A DNA stretch of 44,148 nt from an uncultured Prevotella sp. (GTDB taxonomy: Bacteria; Bacteroidota; Bacteroidia; Bacteroidales; Bacteroidaceae), in NCBI GenBank assembly GCA_937889855.1, contig CALBYK010000111.1, positions 1 to 44,148 of the forward strand. The letters run 5' to 3'. The translations under genes and the position numbers were made by a program. Positions 7,226 to 16,800 of this stretch are shown piece by piece (the stretch's first letter is position 1; each line of letters begins with the position of its first letter). The notes under the pieces are model-generated. The model made no database searches and was not told the DNA's origin. It saw only the letters and a list, made by a program, of their open reading frames with translations.

Positions 7226-8050
7226 ATGCACCGAGGACAATTACACATTAATAAATTTGTAATCAACTTTATATATATAGCGTCTTTAATATCCTGCATT
7301 TGGGCGGGGGGCAGAATATTCGTTGCCGACACATTTACGATACCTTCTAAATCAATGGAGCCGGAACTTGCCCCAGGCGATAAAGTTATCGTCAACAAAC
7401 TGTTGTTTGGCGCGCGCCTATACAAAAGCTTCGACCTGAGCAGCACACGTCTGCAATGCATGCGACTGCCAGGGACACGTGGCATAATGACTAATGACAT
7501 TGTTGTGTTCAACATGCCATACGCGCCCAATTCCGACAGGATTACATTCCACATCAATTATGTCTACTGCAAGCGGTGCATCGGTTTGCCAGGGGATACC
7601 ATCAGTATAAGAAACGGGCACTACAGCAACGGCAGGCAATCCGCATTAGGATGCATCACAAGGCAGCGGCAGCTTGCCAACATTCCAGACTCCTTGATAC
7701 CGCATAAAGCCTGGCGCACCATGCCATACGACAGTCATTTAAAGCAATGGACAATCAAGAATTTCGGCCCGCTTTATATTCCAAAGAAGGGAGACGAAGT
7801 TGCCATGACACCAGAAACGGCAGCAATATACAAGAAAATAATAGAATGGGAACTTGATTGCCGACTCGCTATCGACTGGAAGAGAAGACAAGTGTTTGAC
7901 GGGCACAAATTGATAAAAGCCCACACGTTTACCCACGACTATTATTTTATGGCAGGCGACAATGTAGTAGACTCTTATGACTCAAGATATTTCGGTCTTG
8001 TGCCCGACGACTTTATTATCGGAACAGTCATACATGCGATACATTTTTGA
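7226..8050 (+). CDS. Signal peptidase I (S26), extra copy
   Basis: A 274-residue type I signal peptidase with one N-terminal membrane segment (about 10-30). The catalytic serine is S43 in IPSKSME, and the general-base lysine is K116 in YCKRCIGLPGD; the terminal box GDN...DSRYFGLVP is also present. All catalytic elements are intact, so it should be active. It is shorter and more divergent than the housekeeping LepB of Bacteroidetes and its codon use is more AT-rich than its upstream neighbours. It begins 24 nt after the GT90 stop, and lies just before the operon encoding a small secreted polypeptide and lipoproteins. A dedicated role in maturing that polypeptide is an inference from position only. 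Confidence 0.9.
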   Translation: MHRGQLHINKFVINFIYIASLISCIWAGGRIFVADTFTIPSKSMEPELAPGDKVIVNKLLFGARLYKSFDLSSTRLQCMRLPGTRGIMTNDIVVFNMPYAPNSDRITFHINYVYCKRCIGLPGDTISIRNGHYSNGRQSALGCITRQRQLANIPDSLIPHKAWRTMPYDSHLKQWTIKNFGPLYIPKKGDEVAMTPETAAIYKKIIEWELDCRLAIDWKRRQVFDGHKLIKAHTFTHDYYFMAGDNVVDSYDSRYFGLVPDDFIIGTVIHAIHF

Positions 8051-8109
8051 GCAAAAAGCAAGTCAATACAGCAAATAAAGAAACATTTAGAAAGATAATA
8101 TAAGAAAAA

Positions 8110-8141
8110 TTTGCACATGCTCAAGAAAAGTCATACCTTTG
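8110..8141 (+). promoter_or_regulatory. Promoter of the small-polypeptide/RND operon
   Basis: TTTG (8110-8113), 20 nt, TACCTTTG (8134-8141): a near-perfect Bacteroidetes promoter, with a start of transcription near 8148 and a leader of about 27 nt. No other promoter of this quality is seen until the terminator at 20088. Confidence 0.85.
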
Positions 8142-8174
8142 CAAAGGTAATTGTTACACTTAAAAATTGTAATT

Positions 8175-8480
8175 ATGAAAAAGAACATTTTTTTTAGTAC
8201 AATGCTGATTGCGTTAGCATTTACGGCTACAAATGTAGCGAAGTCTGGAGACTTAGGTGTTATGAAAGCCCTTTTCAGTACTGATGTCAAGGCATGGTCA
8301 AACTGTCAGTCCGTTGACGGCAACAAAAATGACGGGCATTGTGTGCACGACAACGCCAACCACTACTTCTGTAAAACGCCAGGATTTTTGCAGTCACACA
8401 CTTGCAAAATGTTAGAAGCCAACACAGGCTCCACAACGAATTCAACTGTGAACACGGGAACTGCAGACGGTGGAAGATAA
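8175..8480 (+). CDS. Small secreted four-cysteine polypeptide, NVEALA-like
   Basis: A 101-residue protein. The N-terminus is a signal peptide (MKKNIFFSTMLIALAFTATNV). The following segment (LGVMKALFSTDVKAWS) sits where Bacteroidetes NVEALA-family polypeptides carry their LALANVEALA motif and resembles a diverged version. The mature part contains four Cys (NC, HC, FC, TC) with His and Asn spacing that could form two disulfides or bind metal, and ends in a Thr/Ser/Gly-rich tail. The start at ATG 8175 is chosen because it begins the signal peptide and lies 27 nt after the predicted transcription start; the earlier in-frame ATG at 8151 adds eight unlikely residues. Family context (NVEALA polypeptides next to propeller lipoproteins) is established; its biological activity is not. 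Confidence 0.75.
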   Translation: MKKNIFFSTMLIALAFTATNVAKSGDLGVMKALFSTDVKAWSNCQSVDGNKNDGHCVHDNANHYFCKTPGFLQSHTCKMLEANTGSTTNSTVNTGTADGGR

Positions 8481-8539
8481 TTGTTTGTCAGCAATCTATA
8501 TATCCATAAAAACATCATAAATAACATAAATAAGCAGTC

Positions 8540-9733
8540 ATGAAAATATCATCATTTTTTAAATACAGAAATTCTACAACAACTTATATCATTGGACTTC
8601 TGTTCACAGCTTCCTCTATATTCGCCTCTTTCTCGTGCACACCAGCAAAGACAGCCAAAGGAGGCGCATCAGACAGCACAATGATGAGCACACAGAAATA
8701 CGAAGTCAAGAAAATCCATATAGGCTCACATATAAGCAACAGACCTTTATGCTCACAAGTTGTCACAATAGGCGGCAAGGACAAATACCTGATGCTTGAC
8801 GAGTCGAGCATTTATATTTTCGACTGGCAAAGCGGAAATCTCGAGGATTCCATATCAGTCAAAGCCTGCGGTGAACTCAGCAACTACTCTGGCTTTACAT
8901 TCATCTCAAGCGACTCTATTGCCGTTTATAACGATGCGCAGAGAAAGGCATTCATCATAAACAAGACAGGAAAGGTTCTTTCTGAATGTGTTGTTCCTAC
9001 CGACCAAGACAACCCAGCCAACAACGTGTCAATCGTGGCTCTCAACTCAAGCCGCGCAAACGTGGACGGCAACAACATTGCGCTTAGCGGCGGCATGCTC
9101 GGATGCTTGAACATGGCAAAGGGTATGGGCATAACCAAAATACCTGTCTCCGAATTGGTAGACCTAACAAACGGCAAGACCAAGATCGCAGCCAATTATC
9201 CAAGCATATATTTAGACAGCAACTGGGGCACAAACTATCTCAACCAGGTCTACACGGCACGTGACAGCAAAGGCTACACTCTCTTCAGCTATCCAATCAT
9301 GGACAAGGTACTGCGCTACAACAGCGACTTCACACAATGCGACACCATATACATGCAAAGCCGATACGGAGAAGCCATAGAGCCGTGCAAGCTAAGCCAG
9401 GAGAAGATTGAAGAGGATGAGGCTCTTGAGATAAAATACTATATCAGCCAGACATCCTACTCTAACATCCTGTTCGACCCTTACCGCAACCTCTACATCC
9501 GTATGGTTGAGCATCCATTGTCAAAGTGGAACGTCAAAGAAACTTTCGTCAAGCCAATGTCGTTCATCATTGCCGACACAGAAGGCAACGTGCTTTCTGA
9601 AACCCCAATAATATCGGGCAGCACTAAATTCCTCAGCTCAAACATGCATGTAACAAAGGACGGACTGGCAATTGCAATGCAGAACCAGGATGAGAACAAC
9701 ATCTACTTTGCTTGCTTCAATATAAACAGATGA
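8540..9733 (+). CDS. Lipoprotein with six-bladed propeller fold (DUF4221-like)
   Basis: A 397-residue surface or periplasmic lipoprotein: signal peptide with a lipobox ending at FASFSC near residue 33. The body has repeated beta-hairpin units of the kind YIFDWQSGNLEDSI, DSIAVYNDAQRKAFIIN and YRNLYIRMVEHP, typical of the propeller-like Bacteroidetes lipoproteins (DUF4221/TolB-like/BF3164). These proteins regularly occur beside NVEALA-type small polypeptides. It starts 59 nt after the small polypeptide gene, and its stop overlaps the next ATG (ATGA). A binding or receptor role for the small polypeptide is a guess from context. Confidence 0.8.
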   Translation: MKISSFFKYRNSTTTYIIGLLFTASSIFASFSCTPAKTAKGGASDSTMMSTQKYEVKKIHIGSHISNRPLCSQVVTIGGKDKYLMLDESSIYIFDWQSGNLEDSISVKACGELSNYSGFTFISSDSIAVYNDAQRKAFIINKTGKVLSECVVPTDQDNPANNVSIVALNSSRANVDGNNIALSGGMLGCLNMAKGMGITKIPVSELVDLTNGKTKIAANYPSIYLDSNWGTNYLNQVYTARDSKGYTLFSYPIMDKVLRYNSDFTQCDTIYMQSRYGEAIEPCKLSQEKIEEDEALEIKYYISQTSYSNILFDPYRNLYIRMVEHPLSKWNVKETFVKPMSFIIADTEGNVLSETPIISGSTKFLSSNMHVTKDGLAIAMQNQDENNIYFACFNINR

Positions 9734-10200
9734 AACATCTATTGATATTTCTCACCATAATCCTTGCCTTGTCCTGCTGCGGACAGGACAAGGATGCATT
9801 CACGAAAAGAGTCGAGCAATATTTCACTAAAGAGAACATCCAATTCAAGCCAAGCCAACAGAACATCCTGATAATCCCCGGAGGAGGGTGTCCGGGATGT
9901 ATTGCCTCTGGCATAAGCTTCGTCAAAGAAAACCAAAAGGCTTTCTCCAACAAGCAAGAGAAAAACTTCATAGTATTCACAGGTATAACATCGCGTAAGA
10001 TTCTTTACAGAAGGCTCAATGACATAGACCTTCAGAACATGAATGTCATTATAGATACGAACGACCGCTACAAGGTCGACTTTGAGGCATGTGAGTATCC
10101 GTTGGTTCTTTATTTAAGCCATGGCGACATACGCAAAGCCGAGAGCCAGTCGCCTGAATCCGACGCATTAGAACATTTGACAGATGAATTATACAAATAG
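9730..10200 (+). CDS. Small lipoprotein with CPGC motif, thioredoxin-like
   Basis: A 156-residue protein with a lipoprotein signal (MKHLLIFLTIILALSC). After it, a beta-strand (NILIIPG) leads directly into GGGCPGCIASG, a Cys-Pro-Gly-Cys pair placed at the start of a helix, as in thioredoxin-fold proteins; the rest has the alternating strand/helix look of that fold (IVFTGITS, YPLVLYLSHG). I infer a thiol-disulfide or sulfur-handling role outside the cytoplasm. The ATG at 9730 overlaps the previous stop (ATGA), and a TTG 18 nt upstream is less likely as start. Context suggests that it acts on the four-cysteine polypeptide made by the same operon, but no sequence feature proves this. Confidence 0.7.
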   Translation: MKHLLIFLTIILALSCCGQDKDAFTKRVEQYFTKENIQFKPSQQNILIIPGGGCPGCIASGISFVKENQKAFSNKQEKNFIVFTGITSRKILYRRLNDIDLQNMNVIIDTNDRYKVDFEACEYPLVLYLSHGDIRKAESQSPESDALEHLTDELYK

Positions 10201-11284
10201 TAAGCCGCTTCTGCTTATAACCATTAACTTAATTATAGCACTTCTTACCTCATGTTCTTCATCCAACATCCCCACCGTTGACATAAGCGACCTTGAGGAT
10301 AACGAATGTCAGGTAGAGGCATCCCAGCTGTACAAGTCGATTGACAAGATACAGCTCGAGACTACCGACAGTTGCCTGCTCAGCAATCCGAGCGTCGTAT
10401 ATTTCGGCGACGACGGAATCCTCGTTTGGGACAACAACATCGTGTACAGATTTGACAAGAGCGGACACTTTCTCAACAAGATTGGCAAAATAGGCCATGG
10501 ATGCGGTGAGTTTGTGGCTTCTGTATCGGCCAACTATAACAACAAACGTGGAATAATCTTATTTGGAACCAATTCAAACGAGGTCTACAAATACAGCGTG
10601 GACGGGACGTATCTCGGCAAGTTTGCCGTCTCTGGAGACGACAACGTGCTGATGACATCCAAATGGAGCGAGTCGCTGGGAGAATATGTGTGCGAAATTA
10701 GGCATTACCGCAACGACGGCCTTGACGTGTCGCTCTCCACATGGGACATCAACGGCAAGAAATTGGGCACATATCCCGTATATTCGGACGACGAGGTGGC
10801 AGAGAACAACTTCACCCACACCGGCTCACTGTGCGACACGGATGGCGGAATGTTGTTCCGTCTCCCGTTCTGCGAGACCGTGTACAAGCTCACCAAGAAC
10901 GGTGTGGAGGAGACGCTGGCCTTCGACCTCGGCAGCCATTCGGCAACCAGAGAGATGGTTGAGGACTGCGCCAAGGCAGATCTGTACGAGAAGGAATGCT
11001 ACAACATCTTCAACTGGAGCGTGACACCTGAGCACATCTATCTTTGTGTAGCATGCAACAGGGGTACAAGAGACGTACTCATCAATAGGGAAGACAACAG
11101 CATAATACACAACCAGTTCTATGGCGTTGACGAAAGCAACTGCCACATAAAGATAGACAACTCCGGCAACACATTCTGGCCCTGGATAGCCAAAGGAAAT
11201 AAAGTTGCCGACTTCATAGAGAGCCGCGATAAGACAAAAAACCCAATTCTTGTCATAGCAACAGAAAAAGCCACCAATAAATGA
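10184..11284 (+). CDS. Six-bladed beta-propeller lipoprotein (DUF5128-like)
   Basis: A 366-residue lipoprotein: hydrophobic signal with lipobox ALLTSC near residue 24. The propeller signature of this Bacteroidetes family is clear: KIQLETTDSCLLS, the repeat VYRFDKSGHFLNKIGKIGHGCGEF and YKYSVDGTYLGKF, and the late YIYLC/NWSVTPEHIYL strands. It starts 17 nt inside the previous gene and its stop overlaps the TolC ATG (ATGA), so it is translationally linked on both sides. Such propellers are widespread partners of small secreted polypeptides in Bacteroides and Prevotella; their ligands are unknown. It differs clearly in sequence from the other propeller at 8540-9733. Confidence 0.83.
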   Translation: MNYTNSKPLLLITINLIIALLTSCSSSNIPTVDISDLEDNECQVEASQLYKSIDKIQLETTDSCLLSNPSVVYFGDDGILVWDNNIVYRFDKSGHFLNKIGKIGHGCGEFVASVSANYNNKRGIILFGTNSNEVYKYSVDGTYLGKFAVSGDDNVLMTSKWSESLGEYVCEIRHYRNDGLDVSLSTWDINGKKLGTYPVYSDDEVAENNFTHTGSLCDTDGGMLFRLPFCETVYKLTKNGVEETLAFDLGSHSATREMVEDCAKADLYEKECYNIFNWSVTPEHIYLCVACNRGTRDVLINREDNSIIHNQFYGVDESNCHIKIDNSGNTFWPWIAKGNKVADFIESRDKTKNPILVIATEKATNK

Positions 11285-12759
11285 AGACACGACTGCCGTA
11301 CATCACGCTCCTCATGCTTCTGCTTTGCTCCCTCGCGAGAGCACAGCAGAAGCTTGTGTCGCTTAATGACGCCATACGCATAGCGCAGGCCAGCTCATAC
11401 GACGCGAAGCTGGCACAGTTCGGCTTCATGTCAAGCTACTGGGCTTACCGCTCGTTCAAGGCGGAGCTGCTGCCCTCAATGAGTCTGACAGGCAGCCTCA
11501 TGAATTTCGACCACTCGCGCGTGGAGGCACGCGACGCCGAGAGCGGAAAGATAAACTATGTAGAGAGCAACTCGCTCAACAACTCGCTCACGCTGTCGCT
11601 CGACCAGCAGATTGCAGCACTCGGCGGCACCGTGTCGCTGCAGTCCTACCTCTACCGCCTCGACCAGTTCAACTACAACATCACCAACTACCAGTCGCTG
11701 CCGTTGCGCATTAGCTACTCACAGCCGCTCAAGGCCTACAACGAGCTTAAATGGCGCAAGAAGACGGAGCCGAAGGAATACGAGAAAGCCAAGAAGGTAT
11801 ATCTTGAGAACATAGAGGACGTGGCGATAAACGTGACAAGACTCTTCTTCAACGCCGTCTCCGCACAGTCCGACTACAACCAGTGCCTCACAAAGTGCCG
11901 CGACCTTGAGGAGCTGTACAAGATTTCGGAACGACGCTTCAAACTCGGCACAATCAACAAGGCCGACCTTCTGCAGCTTGAGCTGTCCAAGCTGAACACT
12001 CAAGTGGAGGCTAACGACGCAAAGGTGAAAATGAGCGATGCCATGTATGAGTTGTTTTCCTACATGCGCGTCACCGACTACGAGGGCGCACAACTCATCG
12101 TCCCGGAGGCTGTGGCTGACGTTAACATAGACGCCAACACAGTGATACAGAAGTCACTTGCAAACTCATCACACATCCTTGAGCAGGACCTGTCCATATT
12201 AAACGCGCAACAGGCTCTCGCCAAGGCAAAGTCGGACAAGGGCATACAGATGCAGGTCAACGCCGAGGTGGGATTCAGCCGAACAGCCGACAAGCTCACC
12301 GAGGCATACCGCGGACTGCAGGACAACGAGATTGTGGGCATAACTATGACGCTGCCCATATTCGACTGGGGTGTGAAGAAAGGCAAGGTGATGATGGCAA
12401 AATCCAACCTTGAGCTGGCGCGTGCCAAGAAGGAGAAAGCCGACAACGACTTCATGCAACAGATAAAGCGCAGCGTCATGCAGTTTGGCGCACAGGCCGA
12501 ACAATGCCGCACGGCAACCGAGGCCATGAAGATTTCGCAGGAGCGGTATGACATAACAAAGAAACAATTTGAGGCGGGAGCCATATCCGTGACCGAGCTC
12601 AACACGGCAATGCAGGAGCTTGAGGCCGCAAAGGCCCAACACGTGACGCTGCTGCAGAGCTACTGGACCTACTACTATGCCCTGCGACGCTATACCCTTT
12701 ACGACTTTATCGCCCGGCACGACCTCACTGCCGACTACGAAAAGATTATCAAGCAATAA
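11281..12759 (+). CDS. TolC-family outer membrane efflux channel
   Basis: A 492-residue TolC/OEP protein with a cleavable signal peptide (ending around SLARAQQ). Two related halves of long coiled-coil helices are visible: VSLNDAIRIAQ...SYDAKLAQFG at the start and a second copy beginning near residue 275, with YDITKKQFEAGAISVTELN near the C-terminus, a classic OEP motif. It would form the trimeric channel through the outer membrane for the adaptor and RND pump encoded next. Its ATG overlaps the stop of the propeller lipoprotein, so lipoprotein and efflux genes belong to one operon. The following gene starts 17 nt downstream. Confidence 0.95.
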   Translation: MKTRLPYITLLMLLLCSLARAQQKLVSLNDAIRIAQASSYDAKLAQFGFMSSYWAYRSFKAELLPSMSLTGSLMNFDHSRVEARDAESGKINYVESNSLNNSLTLSLDQQIAALGGTVSLQSYLYRLDQFNYNITNYQSLPLRISYSQPLKAYNELKWRKKTEPKEYEKAKKVYLENIEDVAINVTRLFFNAVSAQSDYNQCLTKCRDLEELYKISERRFKLGTINKADLLQLELSKLNTQVEANDAKVKMSDAMYELFSYMRVTDYEGAQLIVPEAVADVNIDANTVIQKSLANSSHILEQDLSILNAQQALAKAKSDKGIQMQVNAEVGFSRTADKLTEAYRGLQDNEIVGITMTLPIFDWGVKKGKVMMAKSNLELARAKKEKADNDFMQQIKRSVMQFGAQAEQCRTATEAMKISQERYDITKKQFEAGAISVTELNTAMQELEAAKAQHVTLLQSYWTYYYALRRYTLYDFIARHDLTADYEKIIKQ

Positions 12760-12776
12760 AGACCCCGTAAAAAGAA

Positions 12777-13853
12777 ATGACAAAGAACACTCTGCTTTAC
12801 ACCACACTAATAGGTGCCGCTCTCATTATGACTGCCTGCCATAAAAAGGCCGAGCAAGCCGACACCGACACATATGCCACCGACTCCATGTCAACACAGA
12901 TATATGTGGACGCGATGCCCCTGAAAAGACAGACCTTCCACCAGCAACTCATATGCAACGGCAAGCTGCAAGCCATGGAGAAATGTGAACTGTCGTTCGA
13001 CAACGCCTACCGCATAAGCCGTGTGCTCGTGCAAAACGGCAGCCGTGTGGCACGCGGGCAGGTCATTGCCACATCCGACGCCGCCGACGCGCGGCTTGAC
13101 ATAGAGAGAGCACAGAAGGAGTTGGAGAAGGCACGCATCGACCTTGCCGACCGGCTCATCGGACTGGGATATGACGGCATATCCTCTGACGTGCCTGCCG
13201 ACGTGATGCACCGCGCAAAGGTAGCATCGGGATTCTACACAGCCGCCTACCAGCTCCAGGCTGCGCGCAACGCCATGCGCAAATGCTCGCTTACGGCTCC
13301 TTTCGCCGGGCGAATAGCCGACCTCGACAACCGCCGCGGGCAGACCGTTGACAAGCTATGCACCATCATCAACGACTCGCAGCTCAACGTTGTCTTCCTT
13401 GTGCTTGAAGCCGAGATAAAGAACATACACCGTGGACAGCGTGTCATCGTGTGTCCGTTTGTCGACGAGGGGGCACAATACACAGGACACATTGTCAATA
13501 TCAATCCGGCTGTCGACAACAAGGGACTCATCAAGGTTACGGCACGCATCGACAACCGCTCGGGCAAGCTAATGGACGGCATGAACGTTAAGGTGATTGC
13601 CGAGAACGACATTCCACAGGCACTCGTAGTGCCCAAGGACGCCGTTGTGGAGCGCGACGGCTACCATGTGGTGTTTGTCTATAAGGACGGTGTCGCCGTG
13701 TGGACATACGTTGACATTGCCTACAGCAACAGCTCGTCATACGCCATAACAGGCAGCAAGAGCAAGGGCACAACGATAAGTCAGGGCGACATGGTCATAA
13801 CGTCTGGCAACCTCAACCTCGCCGACGGAACCAAAGTGAATGTGAAGAAATAA
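12777..13853 (+). CDS. Periplasmic adaptor (membrane fusion) lipoprotein of an RND pump
   Basis: A 358-residue HlyD/AcrA-type adaptor anchored as a lipoprotein (lipobox IMTAC, residue 21). The order of parts is typical: first barrel strand and lipoyl half (YRISRVLVQNGSRVARGQVI), a short alpha-helical hairpin (AQKELEKARIDLADR), second lipoyl half (LTAPFAGRIADLDNRRGQTV), the beta-barrel and the membrane-proximal domain (ALVVPKDAVVERDGYHVVFVYKDG). It connects the TolC channel and the two permeases encoded on either side. The hairpin is short relative to AcrA, as often found in Bacteroidetes. Substrate specificity cannot be read from it. Confidence 0.94.
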   Translation: MTKNTLLYTTLIGAALIMTACHKKAEQADTDTYATDSMSTQIYVDAMPLKRQTFHQQLICNGKLQAMEKCELSFDNAYRISRVLVQNGSRVARGQVIATSDAADARLDIERAQKELEKARIDLADRLIGLGYDGISSDVPADVMHRAKVASGFYTAAYQLQAARNAMRKCSLTAPFAGRIADLDNRRGQTVDKLCTIINDSQLNVVFLVLEAEIKNIHRGQRVIVCPFVDEGAQYTGHIVNINPAVDNKGLIKVTARIDNRSGKLMDGMNVKVIAENDIPQALVVPKDAVVERDGYHVVFVYKDGVAVWTYVDIAYSNSSSYAITGSKSKGTTISQGDMVITSGNLNLADGTKVNVKK

Positions 13854-13869
13854 AAGAAAGAGCTACCGC

Positions 13870-16800
13870 ATGGTGAAATATTTAATCAAAAGGCCCGTCG
13901 CCGTCACGATGATTGTCATCGCCGTCATGGTGATGGGCATTTTCGGCACCATGAGCCTACCCGTGTCGCTCATGCCAGCCATAGACATCCCGCAGGTAAC
14001 GGTGCAGGCCGACATCCCCGGATATGCCGTGCAGGACATGGAGAAGCGTGTCGTGGCTCCGCTGCGCAGCCAGCTCGCGCATGTGCCGGGTGTGAAGAGC
14101 GTCAGCTCCGACTCCAGGATGGGCGTGGGCAGCATACTGCTGAAATTTGAGCCGGGTGCCGACATGAACCTCATCTTCATCGAGGTGAACGAGAAGATTG
14201 ACATGGCTATGGGCAGCATGCCACGCGACATGGACCGTCCAAAGGTGATAAAGGCGAGTGCCACGGACATCCCGGCTTTCTATATAGACATTTCATATAA
14301 AGACGGCAACAGCAACGACAACAAATTTGCCCAGTTGAGCGAATTTGTACAGAACGTAGTGGGCCGGCGTTTCGAGCAGTTGCCAACAACAGCCATGGTA
14401 GACATGAGCGGTGAGGCCGCCTCGGAGATAACATGCGTGCCCAATGACGACAAGCTTGCCGCCATCGGGCTGACCGTGGACGACCTGCAGCACATTCTTG
14501 CCGACAACAACATCCAGTTGGCAGCCCTCACGGTGGCAGACGGCATATACCGGTATAAGGTTCATTTCGACAGCCAGATTCTCAACGCCGATGATGTAGC
14601 CAACGTATATGTAAACGACAACGGGCGCATGCTGCAGCTCAAGGACTTGTGCGACATCGAGGAGCAAACCGCCACACGCAAGAACATCCTCCGCCACAAC
14701 GGCAAGCAATGCGTCACACTTGCCGTCATAAAGCAACCTGGCGCCAAGATGGGCGACCTTAAGGACGATGTCAACGCCGTTATAAACGACCTAAAAAGAA
14801 ATAATCCCGACATCGAGTTCAACATCACACGCGACCAGACTGAGCTGCTTGCCTATTCCATCGACAACCTTGAGTGGAACCTTCTCGCAGCTGCTATATT
14901 CACGGCGCTCGTGCTGCTGGTCTTCATGCGGCGCTGGCGGTTGGCGCTTCTTGTGGCAATGTCCATTCCGCTGTCCATCATCATCACGCTTTTCTGCTTC
15001 CGGGTCATCGGCATAACGCTCAACATCATATCGCTTTCTGGTCTCATTCTCGGCGTGGGCATGATTGTCGACAACTCCATCATCGTCATCGACAACATAA
15101 TGCAGAAACTGCGTGACGGGACGCCTCTCACCGAGGCGGTGTCGAAAGGCACACTTGAGGTTTTCACGCCGATGCTCAGCTCTGTTCTCACCACGTGCAG
15201 CGTGTTCCTGCCCCTCATCTTCATAGGCGGCATGGCGGGAGCCCTGTTCTACGACCAAAGCATGGGCATAACCATAGCCTTGTTTGCCTCACTCGCCGTG
15301 AGCGTTGTCGCGCTGCCCGTCTATTTCTATGTACTCTACAGAAAGACACGCCACGGAACAGCAGGCAAAGACAAGACTAATACACCGGCGGCTGGCAACG
15401 GAAACACGTCCGTCAACAACGCCATATACAAATGGCACAACCGCATACAGACAGCCATGTTCAGCCACCGCGTAACATGCCTTGTGCTGTTCGCGCTGTG
15501 CGTGCCAGGCATAGTCATGCTATACCACATCTCCGACAAGCGGCAACTGCCCGATTTAAGCTACACCGACGCCATAATGTATGTTGACTGGAACTCGGGC
15601 ATATCTACCGAAGAGAACGACAGGCGGACCACCGACATGCTCGCCCACTGCCACAAGGACATCGCCACGTCAACGTCTATGTGCGGCTCGCAGGACTTCA
15701 TCCTGTTCCACACACGCGACATAACGTCGTCCGAGGCTCTTGTCTACTTCAAGTGCCGCACCAAGGAAGGTCTAAACGCCGCCATGCACGCCATGCGGCA
15801 ATACATAGCGCGTACATGGCCGGAGGCCTCGGTGGAGTTCAGTCCGTCTGGCAACCTGCTCGACCTCATCTTCGCGTCGGGCGAACCCAACCTGCGGCTC
15901 ACCGTACAGGACTGCAACGGCCACCGCCCGCAGCTGGCTCAGGCCATGCAGCTTACCGACTCGCTCAGCAAGGCTTTCCCTGGCGTTGCCATTCCTCCCG
16001 TCGTAACCGAGGACAACCTCATGCTCACAGCCGACGTGGAGCAGATGACCATGTACGGCATCACGTTCGCACAGCTATGCGACCGGCTGCGGCAACTCAC
16101 AGGAGCAAACAATGTGCTGAGCATCAACCACGGAGCCAATGAGGTGCCTGTAGTCATGGGCGGAAAGGACGTGGAGCGGCAGCAGATTCTCTCGGCTACG
16201 ATAAAGAGTCCTAACGGTGTGGACATTCCTCTCTCGCTGCTGCTGCGCGAGAGCGTCGTGAAGGAATACAAGCACTATTACGGCTCGGAGGCGGGCGAGC
16301 ACTACCCTATAGAGATAAAGACAACAGACAAGCGCGTGGAGGACATCCTGAAATATGTCAGCGGCTACGAGCAGCGGCATCCCGACATGCACATCACGGC
16401 TGGAGGCGAGTATTTCACGAGCCAGCAGACGGTCGTGGCACTTGTATGGGTGTTGACGGTGGCGCTGCTTATGCTTTACTTCATCCTTGCGGCACAGTTC
16501 GAGAGTGTGGTGCAGCCGCTCATCATCCTCTCTGAGATTGTCATTGACGTGTTCATGGTCATGCTGGTGCTGTGGGCGCTGGGCTTGTCGCTCAACATGA
16601 TGTCGATGACAGGCATCGTCGTCATGTCGGGCATCGTCATCAACGACTCTATCCTGAAGATTGACACCATCAACCGCCACCGGCGCAGCGGAATGGCCAT
16701 AATGCAGGCCATCGAGAAAGCCGGCGAGGAAAGGCTCATGCCTATCATCATGACATCGCTCACGACCATCTTCTCCATTCTGCCGTTCCTCTCAAAAGGG

